This document shows, in pieces, positions 1 through 10,734 of a DNA stretch of 64,000 bases (the first letter of the stretch is position 1; each line of letters begins with the position of its first letter). Under the pieces are notes generated by a model. It made no database searches and had not been told where the DNA came from. It saw only the letters and a program-made list of their open reading frames with translations. Origin of the DNA: Atriophallophorus winterbourni (Eukaryota; Platyhelminthes; Trematoda; Plagiorchiida; Microphallidae); assembly GCA_013407085.1 (NCBI GenBank), contig JACCGJ010026023.1, positions 1 through 64,000 on the forward strand. Direction: 5' to 3'. The translations under genes were made by a program, and so were the position numbers.

Positions 1-120
1 ACTCTATCGAAAGCTTTAGAAATGTCCAGGTAGCGCACATGAATACAGTCCCCCGCATCTACAACCCACGTCCAATCATCACCGCGATGAGGGATCACGA
101 ATTTATTGTTTTTGGATAGA
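1..120 (-). pseudogene. non-LTR reverse transcriptase fragment (motif A)
   Basis: Reading the minus strand toward base 1 gives CIHVRYLDISKAFDR, the reverse-transcriptase motif A of non-LTR elements (aromatic-x-D-x-S-K-A-F). The element continues outside the window, so its family cannot be fixed. The next bases (121-540) have short open frames on both strands, but I see no recognisable domain in them. Confidence 0.55.
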
Positions 121-540
121 ATTTTAAGCATAAGCGTTAGAAACGTTCATTTACTGAAACAGATCTCAAATAGATTTCATGGTTTGGCTACATCAAAGTT
201 ATTCAAAGACAGACTCAGCGACCAGGAAACTCGTCCTCGACCCTACAACCTCTCGTACTTGAAGTCGGCGACAAGGCGGTCAACTAAAGACCTGGATCTC
301 AACTGGGAAGCAGTACATAGATGCCTTAGGACTGCGTACCGTCTACGGCGTTCGAAGGCGGGAACACGACTGGATCACGCCGATATGCAGCAATCTCACC
401 TCCGATCGACGCGCGTTGGTTGGCGCGATTTGAGACATTAATGAGGCCGCCTAATCCACAGCCATCCGCACAGTGTAAAGTAAGTAAAGTCAGCAGATTT
501 TGATTGAAATCGTCCCATTGTTCCCAAGTTGTTTTAGCCA

Positions 541-1190
541 ACTCTTACTGATTCGTGGCGAGGGACCGTGTGAATAACTGAGAAGGCCTCCTCAGGTTTT
601 ACTCGGTAGCTCGGGTCAATCAGATGAGCTAGAATCGATCTATTTAGCAGCCATTGAATGTCTAAACTAATCACCTTGTAAATTTTACGCTCCGCAGGAG
701 CAAGTGAATCGTTTGTTTGCTTTCGCTGCTCTAAATCATTGAATATTGGGCATTAATATGATCCAATGCTGTTCAGTTGCCCAACTTCGAACTGCATTTC
801 CATCGCAGATACCCACGACGTTTCATGCGTTTGCATTCATAGGTTTGGGATGGTAGGATCAATTCCACATAACATGAAACCCTGGAATAAGGGAATTCCA
901 GTTGCTCTTGTAACCAATGTTGGATAAGGTTGGCACGAACCACTGGTTTAATCACATGATTCAAGATTTAAGATTTGTGGTTCATCATCATCATGAAGCA
1001 CAAGTCTGGAGCCAGACAAAGTGCCAAGCAATATGAAGCAGGAAAAGCAGATAAGCAAGCGCCTGAAAAAGGGAAAGCAGGCAAGTGAAATATGCAAAAG
1101 CAAATGCGCAAAAAGCAGCTTGTTTTGTAGTTTCATTGCGTGTGAATTTTGTGATTTTTTTTTGTTTTTTTATAAAATAATACCGGACAA
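541..1190. other. no gene seen; relic of the hammerhead repeat flank near 860-960
   Basis: No coding potential is recognisable here. Bases 884-960 (cttgtaaccaatgttggata and following) resemble the segment next to the family II hammerhead repeat near 57980-58060 (cttgtatgccactgttggat), so this is probably an eroded copy of that repeat flank. Confidence 0.35.
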
Positions 1191-1194
1191 AAAA

Positions 1195-1800
1195 TTATGA
1201 CACACATAATGAAATGCACTGCCGCCACTGACATCGGTTTGCAGCCATATCGCGTAAAGTTTCCAGGCAAATATTAGGTGGAGCTTTTGGACTCCACCCA
1301 GGAAAACGAATACGCACAAATGAGCCTAGCGCTACGGTGAGTTTCCTCATCCCAACGCGCCAAGTCATGGACTGGCCACCCGATCGTTTCTGCCAGGCTC
1401 TGCGAATAAGGCGCGGTACGGTAAACGGCGAGTAGGCATTCTTAAAACATGTCACAGCCATCGCAAACGAGCAAGCATCAGCAATTATCTCAGTCCGTGG
1501 CCAACTGGTCCTAACACCCACTTGCAGACATCTCTATTTGTAACGCGATACAGCTACCGAATGCGAGCAATCATACGCAGGCAACGGGTGTCAAAAACAG
1601 AAAGCCGACGAACAATTCCGCTCGGATAGACCAGGTTTCGTAGCCATAAAGTAGTGTAGCACGCACCGCTGCGTTTTACACTCGGCCTTTAGTATGGAGT
1701 GAAACATTGCGTCGACGCCACAAGTGGCGAATGTTAGTAAGCGCTACACCTGCTTAACGAACACGTTGTGAGATCTTGTCCATCAAAAGTGTAGATGAGT
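1195..1800 (-). pseudogene. RTE-A retrotransposon, C-terminal part of the polymerase (relic)
   Basis: The minus strand reads, with frame breaks, NIRHLWRRRNVSLHTKGRV, then AAVRATLLYGYETWSIRAEL, then a Gly-Gly-Gln-Ser-Met-Thr-Trp-Arg stretch and a closing NRCQWRQCI-like segment. This order (HLWRRR, LLYGxETW, RGGQxMTW, NRxQWRxC) is the thumb and C-terminal layout of the RTE-type elements common in flukes (SR2/Perere-like, from general knowledge). Stops and frameshifts make it non-functional. Related relics at 2283-2888, 13210-13525, 15660-15920 and 60730-61640 show that one family has repeatedly seeded the window. Confidence 0.7.
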
Positions 1801-1879
1801 TAAACCAATTAACTTGACCAAAAACCAGCATTTGCACATGAAAGTTGTCATCTAGTTGACCAGTTCTCCACTGTTTCAA

Positions 1880-2281
1880 GGCAAGCAGATCCCAATTCTA
1901 TTATGCCTATATTGACGCACCAGAAGATTGCCAAATTCTTCCAAAATATCTTGAGGCACTTCATATGCGGTCCTTGCGAAACTGCTTACCATTCGACATC
2001 CAAAAATGTAAAATGTTAAACGTCGGTAAATCATTCGAATTCACATGCTCTCTTGGATCTCAGCGACTTTCGTGGGTTACGAAAGAGAAAGACCTGGGGG
2101 TGTGGATTAGCAGTAACTTGAAGTCTTCACGGCAGTGTTCTGTGGTATATAAAAAGTCCAACCAAAGCTTAGCACTGCTCAGAGGGATCTACGGTAGTTT
2201 CACAAAGCAGAGATACCCAAGGATAATTAACACCTGCAAGTTAACTGGCGGCCGCATAATTTTGTGCTCTGTTATGTTTTA
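1880..2281 (+). pseudogene. CR1-like retrotransposon polymerase fragment
   Basis: The translation contains LPFDIQKCKMLNVGK, then the segment WVTKEKDLGVWISSNLKSS and LALLRGIYG, the post-palm region of CR1-like reverse transcriptases. The same motifs (KCKVINIGK, TEEKDLGVWTSSSLKTS) occur in the longer minus-strand copy at 8600-9660, so both belong to one family. Both ends are truncated; the 3' side stops at a trinucleotide tract that belongs to the neighbouring RTE-A element. Confidence 0.7.
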
Positions 2282-2282
2282 A

Positions 2283-2888
2283 CAATCATCATCATCATCA
2301 TCACAGACAGCATTACACCGGTAGCGCGTACCGAATGCCTAACTGACACACAACCATGAAAAAGTAAAATCCTAAAAGATGGGTTAGATTGGGACTTAAA
2401 TAGCTACGGATTCTATAGAAGAGTAAGCACAAACAAACGGGGTAGAGGTGCTTACACCTCGAATGGAACATGCATTCAAACAAGTTTCGTGAACGAGTAG
2501 AGCGACATCAGCATGGCAGCTTCCTTGCGGCTTTCACTGCCATGCATCATAAAAAGCTTTTCTCGTCACTCCGCTTGACAACATACAAGGTTAAGCAAAC
2601 ACTCCAAGAAGACCGCCATTGAACACGGTTTCTGGACATATCCTGATCGCGGGGACACCAGCCTGGAAGACGCGCTGCGCCGACTTTGGAAAGTTTACTA
2701 GTAAGGGTTTTTAACTGCTTATGCCATGTGACGGTTTGGCCACCACGAGATATACGCCAATCAGGATGTGGCGTCGCAAAAAGAATCTGTTTCGGAAGTC
2801 GGTGGTCCGATATCCGTAAAACGTGACCCAACCAGCGTAACCTATGCAGGTTGATTTGCTTCTCTATATCAACATTACTACTCGTCAC
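2283..2888 (-). mobile_element. RTE-A retrotransposon 3' end with trinucleotide tail
   Basis: Bases 2888-2547 (minus) encode LHRLRWLGHVLRISDHRLPK, then RGGQTVTWHKQLK and NRVQWRSS, the extreme C-terminus of RTE-type polymerases. The following untranslated part ends at accggtgtaatg and then a (GAT)n tract at 2285-2303 on the minus strand. RTE elements characteristically end in short tandem repeats, so this looks like a true element 3' end. The same 3' UTR recurs at 18690-18980 (minus), 19020-19215 (plus) and 21780-21960 (plus). Confidence 0.7.
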
Positions 2889-3108
2889 TCGCTGATTCTA
2901 TCTGGATCATTCTTACACCATTCGAATTCTCTTGTAGAGATCTATTGGACTCGATCATTTTTAGTGTCCTGTGATCAATATTTCAAAAGTTCCTATTTTC
3001 CACATCAACGTGGAAATTTTGTGTGCGTGCAACATTTGTTGTCGCTGTTTTGACTTGCTCGGGACCGATATCATTCGGAAGATCTTCTTCTGCTGAATTC
3101 AACAAGCT

Positions 3109-4510
3109 GTGTTTCCTTTGTGTGAGATGAAATCCACGGTCACCACGACTGTTTTACTCGGTAATTTGCATGCAATACATTGCGATACGTTCCCACGCGA
3201 ACCTCGCAAATTTCACCTCTCAACTGTTAATCGATCGATACGCGCCTATCAAGGCCCGCATTCAACAGCAGACGACCTTGACCTCAACTGCTATCGGATG
3301 TCAGGACCTAAGAAAACTACGTGTGATTTGTGTCAAGTTGTCATGTGTTATATGTGCTCTACTATGATACACACTAATTGCGATAAAGTTTTGACTAAAG
3401 AGGCAGTAGTCTTTATTAATAATGCTGAAATTCCAGGTGTCTGTTATGTGTTCAGCGTCTGTAGAACAAAGCCGTTAAACGGCGCCGAGACCAATGTATC
3501 ACAGTCAGGAAACCTAGAAGATCTAATCAAATACTTGGAAAACTTTCTCAAAAATTCGGGGAAAAATTGAAGTCGATAGTAATTGCCCACAATAACTCAC
3601 TTAAAAATGAAACCAACCTAAACCCAACGCTACATCCCGAACCTCAAAAAGATTCTCCGTTACTTAAAGAGAATTCGCGGGAGGTTGAACAGTTTAGTGA
3701 TGTTAGTCAGTTTACAAAGTCGAAGGGGCGTCTACTGACTGTCTATCTGCAGAATTCTTCTACCTCCAAAACTAATACTGAAATAAAAACTAATTTGATG
3801 AATCTCAGTGTAATCTGCGCCAATGTGCCGGATACATCCGGGACACTTTTTTCACGACATTGAACAATGGTACCAGCTGTGTTCAATGATGGATATGAGC
3901 TCGATACTGCCTGATTCAATAACCCGCCTAAGTTGGCACCCCAATTCGCCTCATTTCGACGAACCACGTTTACTGAGAATAACTCTCAAAAGCCAAAAAG
4001 AGATGGAAGACGTTCTTCTAAACTCCTACTTGCTCCGTACATGTTCACAGACTAAATGTCGCATACATGCTGATATTCCGTGGTGGGAGAGAAAAGGTAA
4101 TTTAAACAATGGGGAAAATGCTGACCAACGCAGTGTTGTTCTTCTTGGTGTTCGTGAACACACTAACACTGCTTCGGGAAGTGAAATACAGCACCACGAT
4201 TACAAACAGTGGCTCTACATTGCCAACTGTATCGGAGCTCACGAGTCAGTCGTGATGGACACTTTTAGAATAACTCGGTCACCAAACTATAAAGGTGACA
4301 GACCAAAACCTCTGAAAATAACATTTTTAACCAAAGACATGATGGAATCAATAGGGTCAACTGGAAAGCAAATCATATGAATCTCCCGAAGGATGCCAGA
4401 ATGAGTGACTACAGACTTTCTACGCCGAAACCGCTAAATGAACCACGGCTTCTACAATCAGACGAGACTCCGATTAGAAACACTGTGGCAATCCCAAAAT
4501 TCGACTGATG
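3109..4510 (+). pseudogene. CR1-like ORF1 (PHD-like zinc finger protein), broken
   Basis: Three consecutive plus-strand frames (3109-3570, 3567-3863, 3823-4380) make up one interrupted ORF1. The first has a Cys/His cluster, TTCDLCQVVMCYMC followed by HTNC and GVC, typical of the PHD-like fingers of CR1-clade ORF1 proteins. The third carries DEPRLLRITLKSQKEMEDVL, ADIPWWERK and KPLKITF; a related block (RLLKIT, ADVPWWERD) occurs near 10950-11090. At least two frameshifts separate the parts, so no intact ORF1 remains. The endonuclease and most of the reverse transcriptase are missing: the element jumps to the polymerase C-terminus at about 4520, so the copy is internally deleted. Confidence 0.6.
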
Positions 4511-4519
4511 TCCGACTCT

Positions 4520-4992
4520 CGAAGGGTGACCGGAGTAAACAACAGGCCGTACGAGGAGAGGATTGCAACTCTGAACTTCTTTGACTTTTCGTACGGTCGT
4601 ATCAGGGGTGAATTAATCATGCTGTTCAACATTCTGCATACAGTGAATCACCCACTTGAACACCTGTTTCATCGGTAAGAAGCACGTGGTAGCAGATCGT
4701 AGGGCTACAAGTTAATTATTCCACACTCTAGATCAAATTGTCGAAGGTTTTTCTGTGCTGTCCGAATTTGTTTTATATGGAACTCTTTGCCTCCACATAT
4801 TATTTGTGAATCAAACCTGAACAAGTTCAAGGCTGAACTTGACAAGTATATCCAACCTCGCACCTGAATACACAAGCTGAATTTCCATATTGCTAAAACA
4901 TTTGTGTTGTTTTTATGCAAACCGTAAAATTTTAATCTACGATTACTCTAAATTATTTGCTTTTGGGACTATTAAAACTTTGAATTCCTTAG
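4520..4992 (+). mobile_element. CR1-like element: polymerase C-terminus and 3' end
   Basis: The segment encodes PYEERIATLNFFDFSYGRIR, then GELIMLFNILHTVNHPLEHL and HSRSNCRRFFCAVRICF, matching the minus-strand copy at 52376-52982 almost residue for residue. The 3' UTR ends with a stretch reading gggactattaaaactttgaa followed by a second ctttgaa. The copies at 52376 and 8600 end in the same way (gaccattaaaactttgaatt), so this marks the family's 3' terminus. Confidence 0.7.
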
Positions 4993-5016
4993 AACTTTGA
5001 ATGAATACAAAAAGCG

Positions 5017-5046
5017 CGAAACCGGTCGTGGTGTGAGTGTGATGAA
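5017..5046 (+). ncRNA. hammerhead family II, 3' half only
   Basis: The sequence GCGAAACCGGTCGTGGTGTG matches the catalytic 3' half of the family II hammerhead (GAAA, stem III ACC/GGT, cleavage triplet GTC, stem I GTGG) seen complete at 7135-7180 and 58113-58165. The CTGATGA half is absent because the CR1-like 3' end lies immediately upstream. It cannot form a ribozyme alone. Confidence 0.45.
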
Positions 5047-5219
5047 AATGCATGCAAATAGGATATTTTGTGTAATCTAATTAAGTTTTTGTTCATAGAT
5101 TGCGCTTGTATTATCACGTACACATTTGTGAATCCGGGTGCTGATAGTTGAACCAAGATTACCGAAAAGTGGTTACAATAGCAAGAGCTCAAATTGTGAA
5201 TTGTGTCCTGTTACGGCAG

Positions 5220-7101
5220 AAATTCAAGGAATCAACAGCAGTCCGCGATATCAACGATTCTAGAAACGGACAGAGCCCGGCGAGGGACATTTGAATTCCG
5301 ATCGATAAAACCTACTCACGTGACGAGGCCAGCTGTTAATCGATTGTTGTGGACCTCCTTCGGTCGATGTCGACCATAGATATACATCACAATCGCATGA
5401 ATGAATGACTAAACAGTCCGATTCTGGAGGAACAATCTCTCCCGCAGCGCTGGCAACGAAAGTCAGATCTCGGTTGTATTGCATCAGTTGCACGCTGGCG
5501 GCGTGATATACGTTCAGCAGCGAAGAGCTTTATCTGCTCCTCCCCAGCATGCAGACAACGCTTTATACAATGCCTCCAATGTGAGCGGTCAAGAGCAAGT
5601 TCTTCCCAGCTCGCGGGGTCAATGCCAAGAGCTTTCATATTTCTTTTGCAAACATCTTTGTACCGCAAGTGCGGTCTGCCCAATGGTCGACTTCCTAATT
5701 GCAACTCACCATAGAGTAGATCTTTCGGAATACGACCATTTTCCATTCTGAAGACATGACCAAGCCACCACAGTCGGCGCTGTCGCAATAGGGTGAACAT
5801 GCTCTGTAGACCAGCTTTTGAAAGCACTTCAGCATTAGTCACTCTGTCCATCCACGATATGTTCAAGATACGACGGATGCTTCGTAGATTGAAAGCATTC
5901 AGCTTCTGTTCGTGTCTTGCGTGGGTGGTCCAGGTTTCACTGCCGTAAAGTAAAGCATTTAGTACGCACGCTCTGTATACCATCATCTTTGTTTTTACAG
6001 TCAGCCTGCAGTTACCCCAAACACGAGAGTTCAATCGAGACAGAATGACAGCTGCTCTGCCAATCCGCTTATCAATCTTCGTGTCTAGTGAGAGGTTATC
6101 CGCAATGGTTGAACCAAGATATGTGAAATGATGTACTTGTTCAAGCTGACAGTTTCCAACAGTGATGGTGGGAGACGATGCAGTCACTTGACCAAGGACT
6201 TTGGTCTTGCTCATGCTGATTGTTAGCCCAAAGTCTTTGCATGCGGACGAAAAACAGTCCATTAGCGAATGTAGGTTCTCTTGGGTGTGAGCAATAAAGG
6301 CTGCATCGTCGGCAAACAGTCGGTGACAGATTAGCACATTTCGTGCCATCGTTTGTGCTCTCAACCGGTCTAGGATGAAAAGCTTGCCATCACTTCGCGT
6401 GCGTAGGTAAATACCTTCTGTCCTCGTCCTAAAAGCGTGCTTCAGAAGCAGAGCAAAGAAAATGTCGAACAGCGTGGGAGCAAGAACACACCCTTGTTTG
6501 ACGCCTCGGCGAATTTCAAAGGCTTATGAGCTGAAACAATTAAAATGAAGTGAGCCCTTTATGCCTGAGTGGAACGGAATAACGAGTTTGAGCAGCCTTG
6601 TGGAGCAGCCTATCAGATTAAGCATTTTGAAAAGACCCTGCTTGCTGAAGTAGTCGAATGCATGCACTGTTCCTGACACTTTTCTTGAAGTTGTCTCAGG
6701 GAGAAGATCATGTCAACGGTTGATCTTCCCCTGCGGAAGCCACATTGAGATTCGAAGTAAATTCTATCAGCTAAAACTTGTAGCCGGACTTTAGCAAACA
6801 ATTTGCCTATAACATTCAGAAGGGAGATTCCTCTGTAATTGTTGCAGTCACCTCTGTCACCCTTATTCTTAAGTAGCGTGATGATCTTTGTGTCTCGCAT
6901 CTCTTGTCGGACACACTCCTCCTGCCAGCACTGAAGAAAATGGTGAAGAGTTTGTAATAATGCTGCTCTACAGCATTTGACGAGCTCAGATGGAATTCCG
7001 TCATTACCAGAGGCCTTCCCATTAGCTGAGCAGTCGATTGCCTTATTGATCTCATCAAGAGTAGGGACATTTTCAAGCGAATCACAACAGTATGAGGTCA
7101 A
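5220..7101 (-). pseudogene. RTE-B retrotransposon polymerase with C-terminal zinc finger, 5'-truncated
   Basis: From 7101 down the minus strand encodes finger and palm segments of a reverse transcriptase (NYRGISLLNVIGKLF, SQCGFRRGRSTVDMIF, then after a frame break GVKQGCVLAPTLFDIFF and the motif C LFADDAAFIAHTQE). An uninterrupted 325-residue stretch (6364-5387) follows, with LLYGSETWTTHARHEQKLNA, RRLWWLGHVFRMENGRIPKD, GRPHLRYKDVCKRNMK and the terminal CQRCGRDCSSRIGLFSH zinc finger. This architecture is typical of RTE-clade elements. One frameshift near 6610 and a stop near 6525 break the frame; the endonuclease is missing. Decayed relatives lie at 53160-53800, 60540-60680 and 61740-61980. 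Confidence 0.8.
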
Positions 7102-7134
7102 AAATGCTCATTTGCATGCAGTTCCATCACACAC

Positions 7135-7180
7135 ACTCTCCACGACCGGTTTCATGCTGTTTACACTCATCAGGCAGGGA
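7135..7180 (-). ncRNA. type I hammerhead ribozyme motif, family II
   Basis: On the minus strand, from 7179: CCTGC, CTGATGA (7173-7167), stem II GTGT/GCAT closing the loop AAACA, GAAA (7153-7150), the palindromic stem III ACC/GGT and the cleavage triplet GTC (7146-7144), then GTGGAGAG as the second strand of stem I. All invariant core bases are present. Stem I is weak (two G-U pairs, then a mismatch), and stem III has no loop, so activity would probably need a dimer, as described for Penelope-type hammerheads. Confidence 0.6.
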
Positions 7181-7484
7181 CAGTAGGATCAGTATGAAGT
7201 CAAGTTTCCACTCTACAATTGGGGTTAAACAAAGTCTTTGAGGGCTAAGGCTTTACAATTTCGTTATTATTCGACACGTAAAATTCGGTTGTCCCGAGCT
7301 TCGTAAAACGAAACTCTCAAATTATCTTTATCGTTGATTCATTCAACACACATCACAGCCAGTTCCGAGTTGTTTGAACTCCTCTTAGAAGGACAGTATT
7401 ATCAAGATACGCATAAATTGAAACAAAACTGGAACTTTGATAGCTAAAACTGACATGAACAACCTGTTCAATCACAACCAAACA
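7181..7484. other. no gene seen
   Basis: About 300 bases between the hammerhead motif and the SINE-like repeat. No coding frame, repeat or regulatory motif was recognised beyond possible flank of the hammerhead repeat. Confidence 0.4.
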
Positions 7485-7830
7485 GGCAGATATAGCTCGG
7501 TAGCCTGGGAGGGCATTTCATCGAACGGAAGGAAAACCCTGATTTCAAACCTCAGCTGCCTTGCGGGATACCCGATCGCGGGAAAGGCTTCGGGAGAAAA
7601 CCCTGAGGAAAAACCTGGAACAGAGTCTGGTAGAACACATCCTGGCAACTCCCTGCTGCCCTGCAGGTCGCACTTGGTTGTGCACAGGCTAGAGAATCTG
7701 CCTCGAGCAAACGCCGAGTGGTGCTGGGGACACCGCTTTGTACCCAAATTCCCAAGACCCATCATTGAAGCCGACTCATCCTCCAGTAGGAGATAGTCGC
7801 ACAAAATAATAAATAATAATAATAATAACC
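7485..7830 (+). repeat. SINE-like repeat S1, 5'-truncated copy with (AAT)n tail
   Basis: This plus-strand copy reads toward GGAGATAGTCGCACAAAATA and ends in an (AAT)n tract at 7803-7830, the tail of a retroposed sequence. It fixes the orientation of the family: the other copies (13525-14090, 15930-16485, 20355-20880, 54095-54570) lie on the minus strand. Open frames run antisense to the tail in several copies; I regard them as chance. Full copies are roughly 550 bp. Confidence 0.6.
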
Positions 7831-8554
7831 AAACAAGCGAATGGAACTTCAACATGCATTTTCATAACACTCGCATCAGATTGCGAGAGTGTTCATCACG
7901 TGTTTCCCATGCAACAGTGAGAAAAGAGTGAACCAAGCTTGAACTCTGAAGCGGCCGTCGAATTAGATGTTCGCATGAACAAGTAGAATGAGTGGTCTAC
8001 CTGCAAGATTTCTGATAACATTTAGGTCAATTTCGTTCGTGTGTTTCAACAAAGTAGCTCGCATTAATCTGATCCGTTTCGCCACGTGGAAGCAGGGTTA
8101 GTTTTGCTGATCTAAACCAACGGTGGCTTTGAAGTTGTGAGCTGTTTTGTATAATATTCCCAGCAGAAACCTGGAGGTTAGATGGGAGATTCCTCCCCAA
8201 AGGTGAATTAGAATGCTTAGAGATGCCATTTTTGGTGATGCTGTCGCTATATAATTAGTGTAAACAGTTCGAAACCGGCCGTGATGTGTGTGTGTGATTG
8301 AAAAGCTTTCAAATACAGATATTTTGATAAAGAGGGTCTCAAGCTAGTGTGTGTACATACCAATGACGTTGAAATACTGATATACTACTCATACATTATC
8401 AGTATCACTCTGATTGTTTTTTCACGTGATTGACTTTCAATGCAAATTTTTACACAATTGAAGAAAAGAAACTAGGTATCTGGATTTGTGGTAGTTTGAA
8501 AAATACGGTACAATGTGAAGTTGTTTATCGAATGGTGTACGTCTAGCTTGTGTA
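7831..8554. other. no gene seen; degraded hammerhead family II half at 8260-8295
   Basis: Bases 8256-8295 read gtgtaaacagttcGAAACCGG then CCGTGATGTGTGTG, a worn copy of the family II hammerhead: the stem II loop AAACAG and GAAACC are kept, but the CTGATGA core is destroyed. The remainder shows no coding signal. Confidence 0.4.
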
Positions 8555-8606
8555 GTTGGACATTTCTCCATCAAGCTAGATGATATCATCAGCAGAACAT
8601 CGGTCG
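8555..8606 (-). ncRNA. hammerhead-like motif, family III (mutated core)
   Basis: On the minus strand, TGTTCTG precedes CTGATGA (8592-8586), then the hairpin TATCATC-TAGCTT-GATGG, then AGAAATGTCC. The plus-strand relative at 24316-24357 has the uninterrupted GATGACGAAACGTC. Here the 3' core is mutated (GAAAT in place of GAAAC). The motif directly abuts the 3' end of the CR1-like element at 8600. Confidence 0.4.
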
Positions 8607-9660
8607 AAGTGATTCAAAGTTGTAATGGTCTAAAAAGCATTTAGCTTAACAATAACCATAGGATGGAGTTATGAGGTATATACAATAAAAAAGAAGAACA
8701 GGAAAACTCATGTAGTGTAAATCGTATCAAAATTTGGGTTTTCTCACAAGTATATGTCCAAATTTGCTTTAAAAATATCCAGGTTGGCTGAGTGTGTAAC
8801 AGTGGAGGGGAGGGTGTTCCATGTGAAACTTACACGTACAGCATACGAATATCTTCGACAGTTCAGTCTTGAAGTGGGAATAAGCACTGTAAGTTCATGT
8901 TTCCGACTGGCACGGGGTGGCGAGCGTGTGAAAAGTTTATACAAGGGGTAGTTAGGGACGTGCATAATATTGTACATCAGTATGAGGTCACCTCTTAGTC
9001 GACGACAGCGAAAGTCGAAAAGATTGAGACTCCTCAAACGTTCTTCATATGGTTTAGCAGCTAGTCCGGGTACAAGCTTTGTGGTTCGGTGGTAAATACG
9101 CGGCAGAAGATTGATGTCTTTCTGAATCCAGGGTGACCAAGCCTGAACAGCGTACTCCATCGCTGGTCTCAGATAGGTGTTCATGATACGGGGCACCGAC
9201 TGATTGGAGAATCTGCTGAAAATTCGTTTCAATAACGCCAATACTTGTGACGCCTTTTTGTAAGCCGCTTTGCACTGCAGTGAAGTCTTCAGACTTGAAC
9301 TGGTCCAAACACCCAAATCCTTCTCTTCAGTTGTCCAGACGAGTTGGTGGGACCCAAGAGTGTAGTTGTATTTCACAGTCTTTCCAATGTTTATCACCTT
9401 GCACTTTTGGAAGTTGAAGGGTTGTTTGTTTCTCAGAGACCAATCGTGCCATGTGCTTAGATCCTTCTGCAACGTTTCACAGTCATCATTTGTACGTATG
9501 CCTCTCCAAAGCTTTATATCGTCCGCAAATAACATAATCTTGCATTTAACACGCTCGGGAGTGTCGTTTGCGTAGATTAAAAACAAAATCGGTCCGAGGA
9601 CCGAACCCTGGGGCACTAATTGTAATTGGCTTTCGTTGGTTTTTATGGGGTCCGTCTGTC
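8600..9660 (-). pseudogene. CR1-like reverse transcriptase, truncated at motif B, frame still open
   Basis: The minus-strand frame encodes PQGSVLGPILFLIYAND (motif B to C linker), MLFADDIKLW (catalytic ADD), NFQKCKVINIGK, WTTEEKDLGVWTSSSLKTS, then the thumb and C-terminal region (AYKKASQVLALLKRIFSRFS, YLRPAMEYAVQAWSPWIQKD, RRLRGDLILMYNIMHV, RLNCRRYSYAVRVSFTWNTL). Motif A and the endonuclease are absent, so this is a 5'-truncated insertion. The frame has stayed open to its natural end near 8744, suggesting a younger copy. Its 3' UTR ends in GACCATTACAACTTTGAATC. In-frame with it upstream is a Penelope fragment (9660-9874). Confidence 0.8.
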
Positions 9661-9874
9661 CGTTTGCCATCACTCCCGGTGGTCGGTGGAATTCACTTGT
9701 TGCATTCTTTGCGATCGGGTTTGCCGTGATCCATAGGTGCTGATTGATTGAAGTCGTTGCTGAGTGCCACGCTTCGATGAATTCTCGCGCACTTTGGTAG
9801 TTTCCTTCGATTAAAATCTTCGCGGTCCTAATCGAATTGGTACCCGATTGGATCAACAAAGGGACAACAATCAA
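9660..9874 (-). pseudogene. Penelope-like endonuclease C-terminal fragment fused to the CR1 frame
   Basis: The first 60 or so residues of the long minus-strand frame (AKILIEGNYQSAREFIEAWHS, then TTSINQHLWITANPI) match the region after the GIY-YIG domain of Penelope-like elements, where an EAWHS-x-x-S-x-N-x-H signature is common. They are not CR1 sequence. The junction with the CR1 palm lies near 9650, giving an open chimeric frame of 376 residues. I infer a chance junction, not a functional fusion. Confidence 0.55.
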
Positions 9875-9884
9875 ATATCTTCTA

Positions 9885-10150
9885 CAAGGTTGTGAAAAGA
9901 ACTGCGTCGGACAAACAGGTCACAGGTTGTGCGCAAGACTACATGAACACCGGTTGACCGTGAGAAGACATGACCATAGGTCATTGATTTCACCGCGTTA
10001 ATCAATTAGAGCGCCAATTCGATTGGGACAACTTGAAGAATTTAACCAAAGGAATCAAGTATGTATCGAGACGTTGCACTCAACAATGACCTCAAGTAAT
10101 CAGCACCTAGGAGTGAATCGTCACGTGCGGTTGGATTATTTTGAGCTCCG
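9885..10150 (+). pseudogene. Penelope-like GIY-YIG endonuclease fragment
   Basis: Plus-strand frames give GCEKNCVGQTGHRLCARLHE then HRLTVRRHDH, the YIGQTG...RLxEH core of the GIY-YIG nuclease of Penelope-like elements (first Tyr replaced by Cys here). After frame breaks follow FDWDNLKNLTKGI and SSNQHLGVNRHVRLDYF, the post-nuclease region. It is oriented opposite to the fragment at 9660-9874, about 10 bp away, so two Penelope pieces sit head to head. Confidence 0.6.
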
Positions 10151-10591
10151 ATATTCTTGAATATAACTTTCATACTTTCCATCCGATCGCAGTGATCTTA
10201 GGATATCTACCTGGGATTTTGCTGCGACGGGTCTACTCATACGAGAATAATCCATCTACGACGTGTCGTGCTTTGTATGCATCGCCCGTGGATTTTCCGC
10301 AGTTCGTTCGTTTATTTGAATCGCTTTTATATTTCTACTGTTTGATTAACCCAACGGTGTTTACCACTGTCGGGAACTACTCAACGTGAAATCAATTTCA
10401 CACCAATATTCTCAACGGAAGACTGACAAATTCGCGGCTAAATCGGGTGATGAAATATTGCTTACTACTTGTCACTTTCCGTCAACTCTGCGCAAACCAA
10501 CCGCAGCTGAATCGATTTTTGTGCTCTGATTTGTACTTTTGGTTGACCCCGTTAAAATGATCAATCTATTTCAAGCGCAAGCGTATCCGGA
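10151..10591. other. no gene seen
   Basis: One 82-codon frame (10141-10389) has no recognisable domain, and nothing else stands out. The stretch is probably flank of the Penelope or hammerhead repeats. Confidence 0.35.
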
Positions 10592-10660
10592 CCATACTGT
10601 CCTTACCTGATGCGTGCAAACAGCATGACAACGCTCGTGAGATGTGTGATGTAAATGAGC
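10592..10660 (+). ncRNA. degraded hammerhead, family II
   Basis: CCTTAC is followed by CTGATGC (10607-10613; last core base changed from A to C), the stem II hairpin GTGC-AAACA-GCAT, then GACAACGCTCGTGAG in place of GAAACCGGTCGTGGG. The layout is clear, but two core positions are lost, so it should be inactive. Confidence 0.5.
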
Positions 10661-10734
10661 TTTTTTGAAACAATCTGCTTTTCGTGAAACCTGCGTCGTC
10701 TGTGAGAAAGTGGTCATCCAGGAATCACTCTATG

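Noticed and set aside
3109..3570. Cys-rich 153-residue frame considered as a host PHD-finger gene
   Set aside because: It is followed by text matching the ORF1 block of another CR1-like copy near 10950 and by a CR1-like polymerase end, so it is transposon ORF1.
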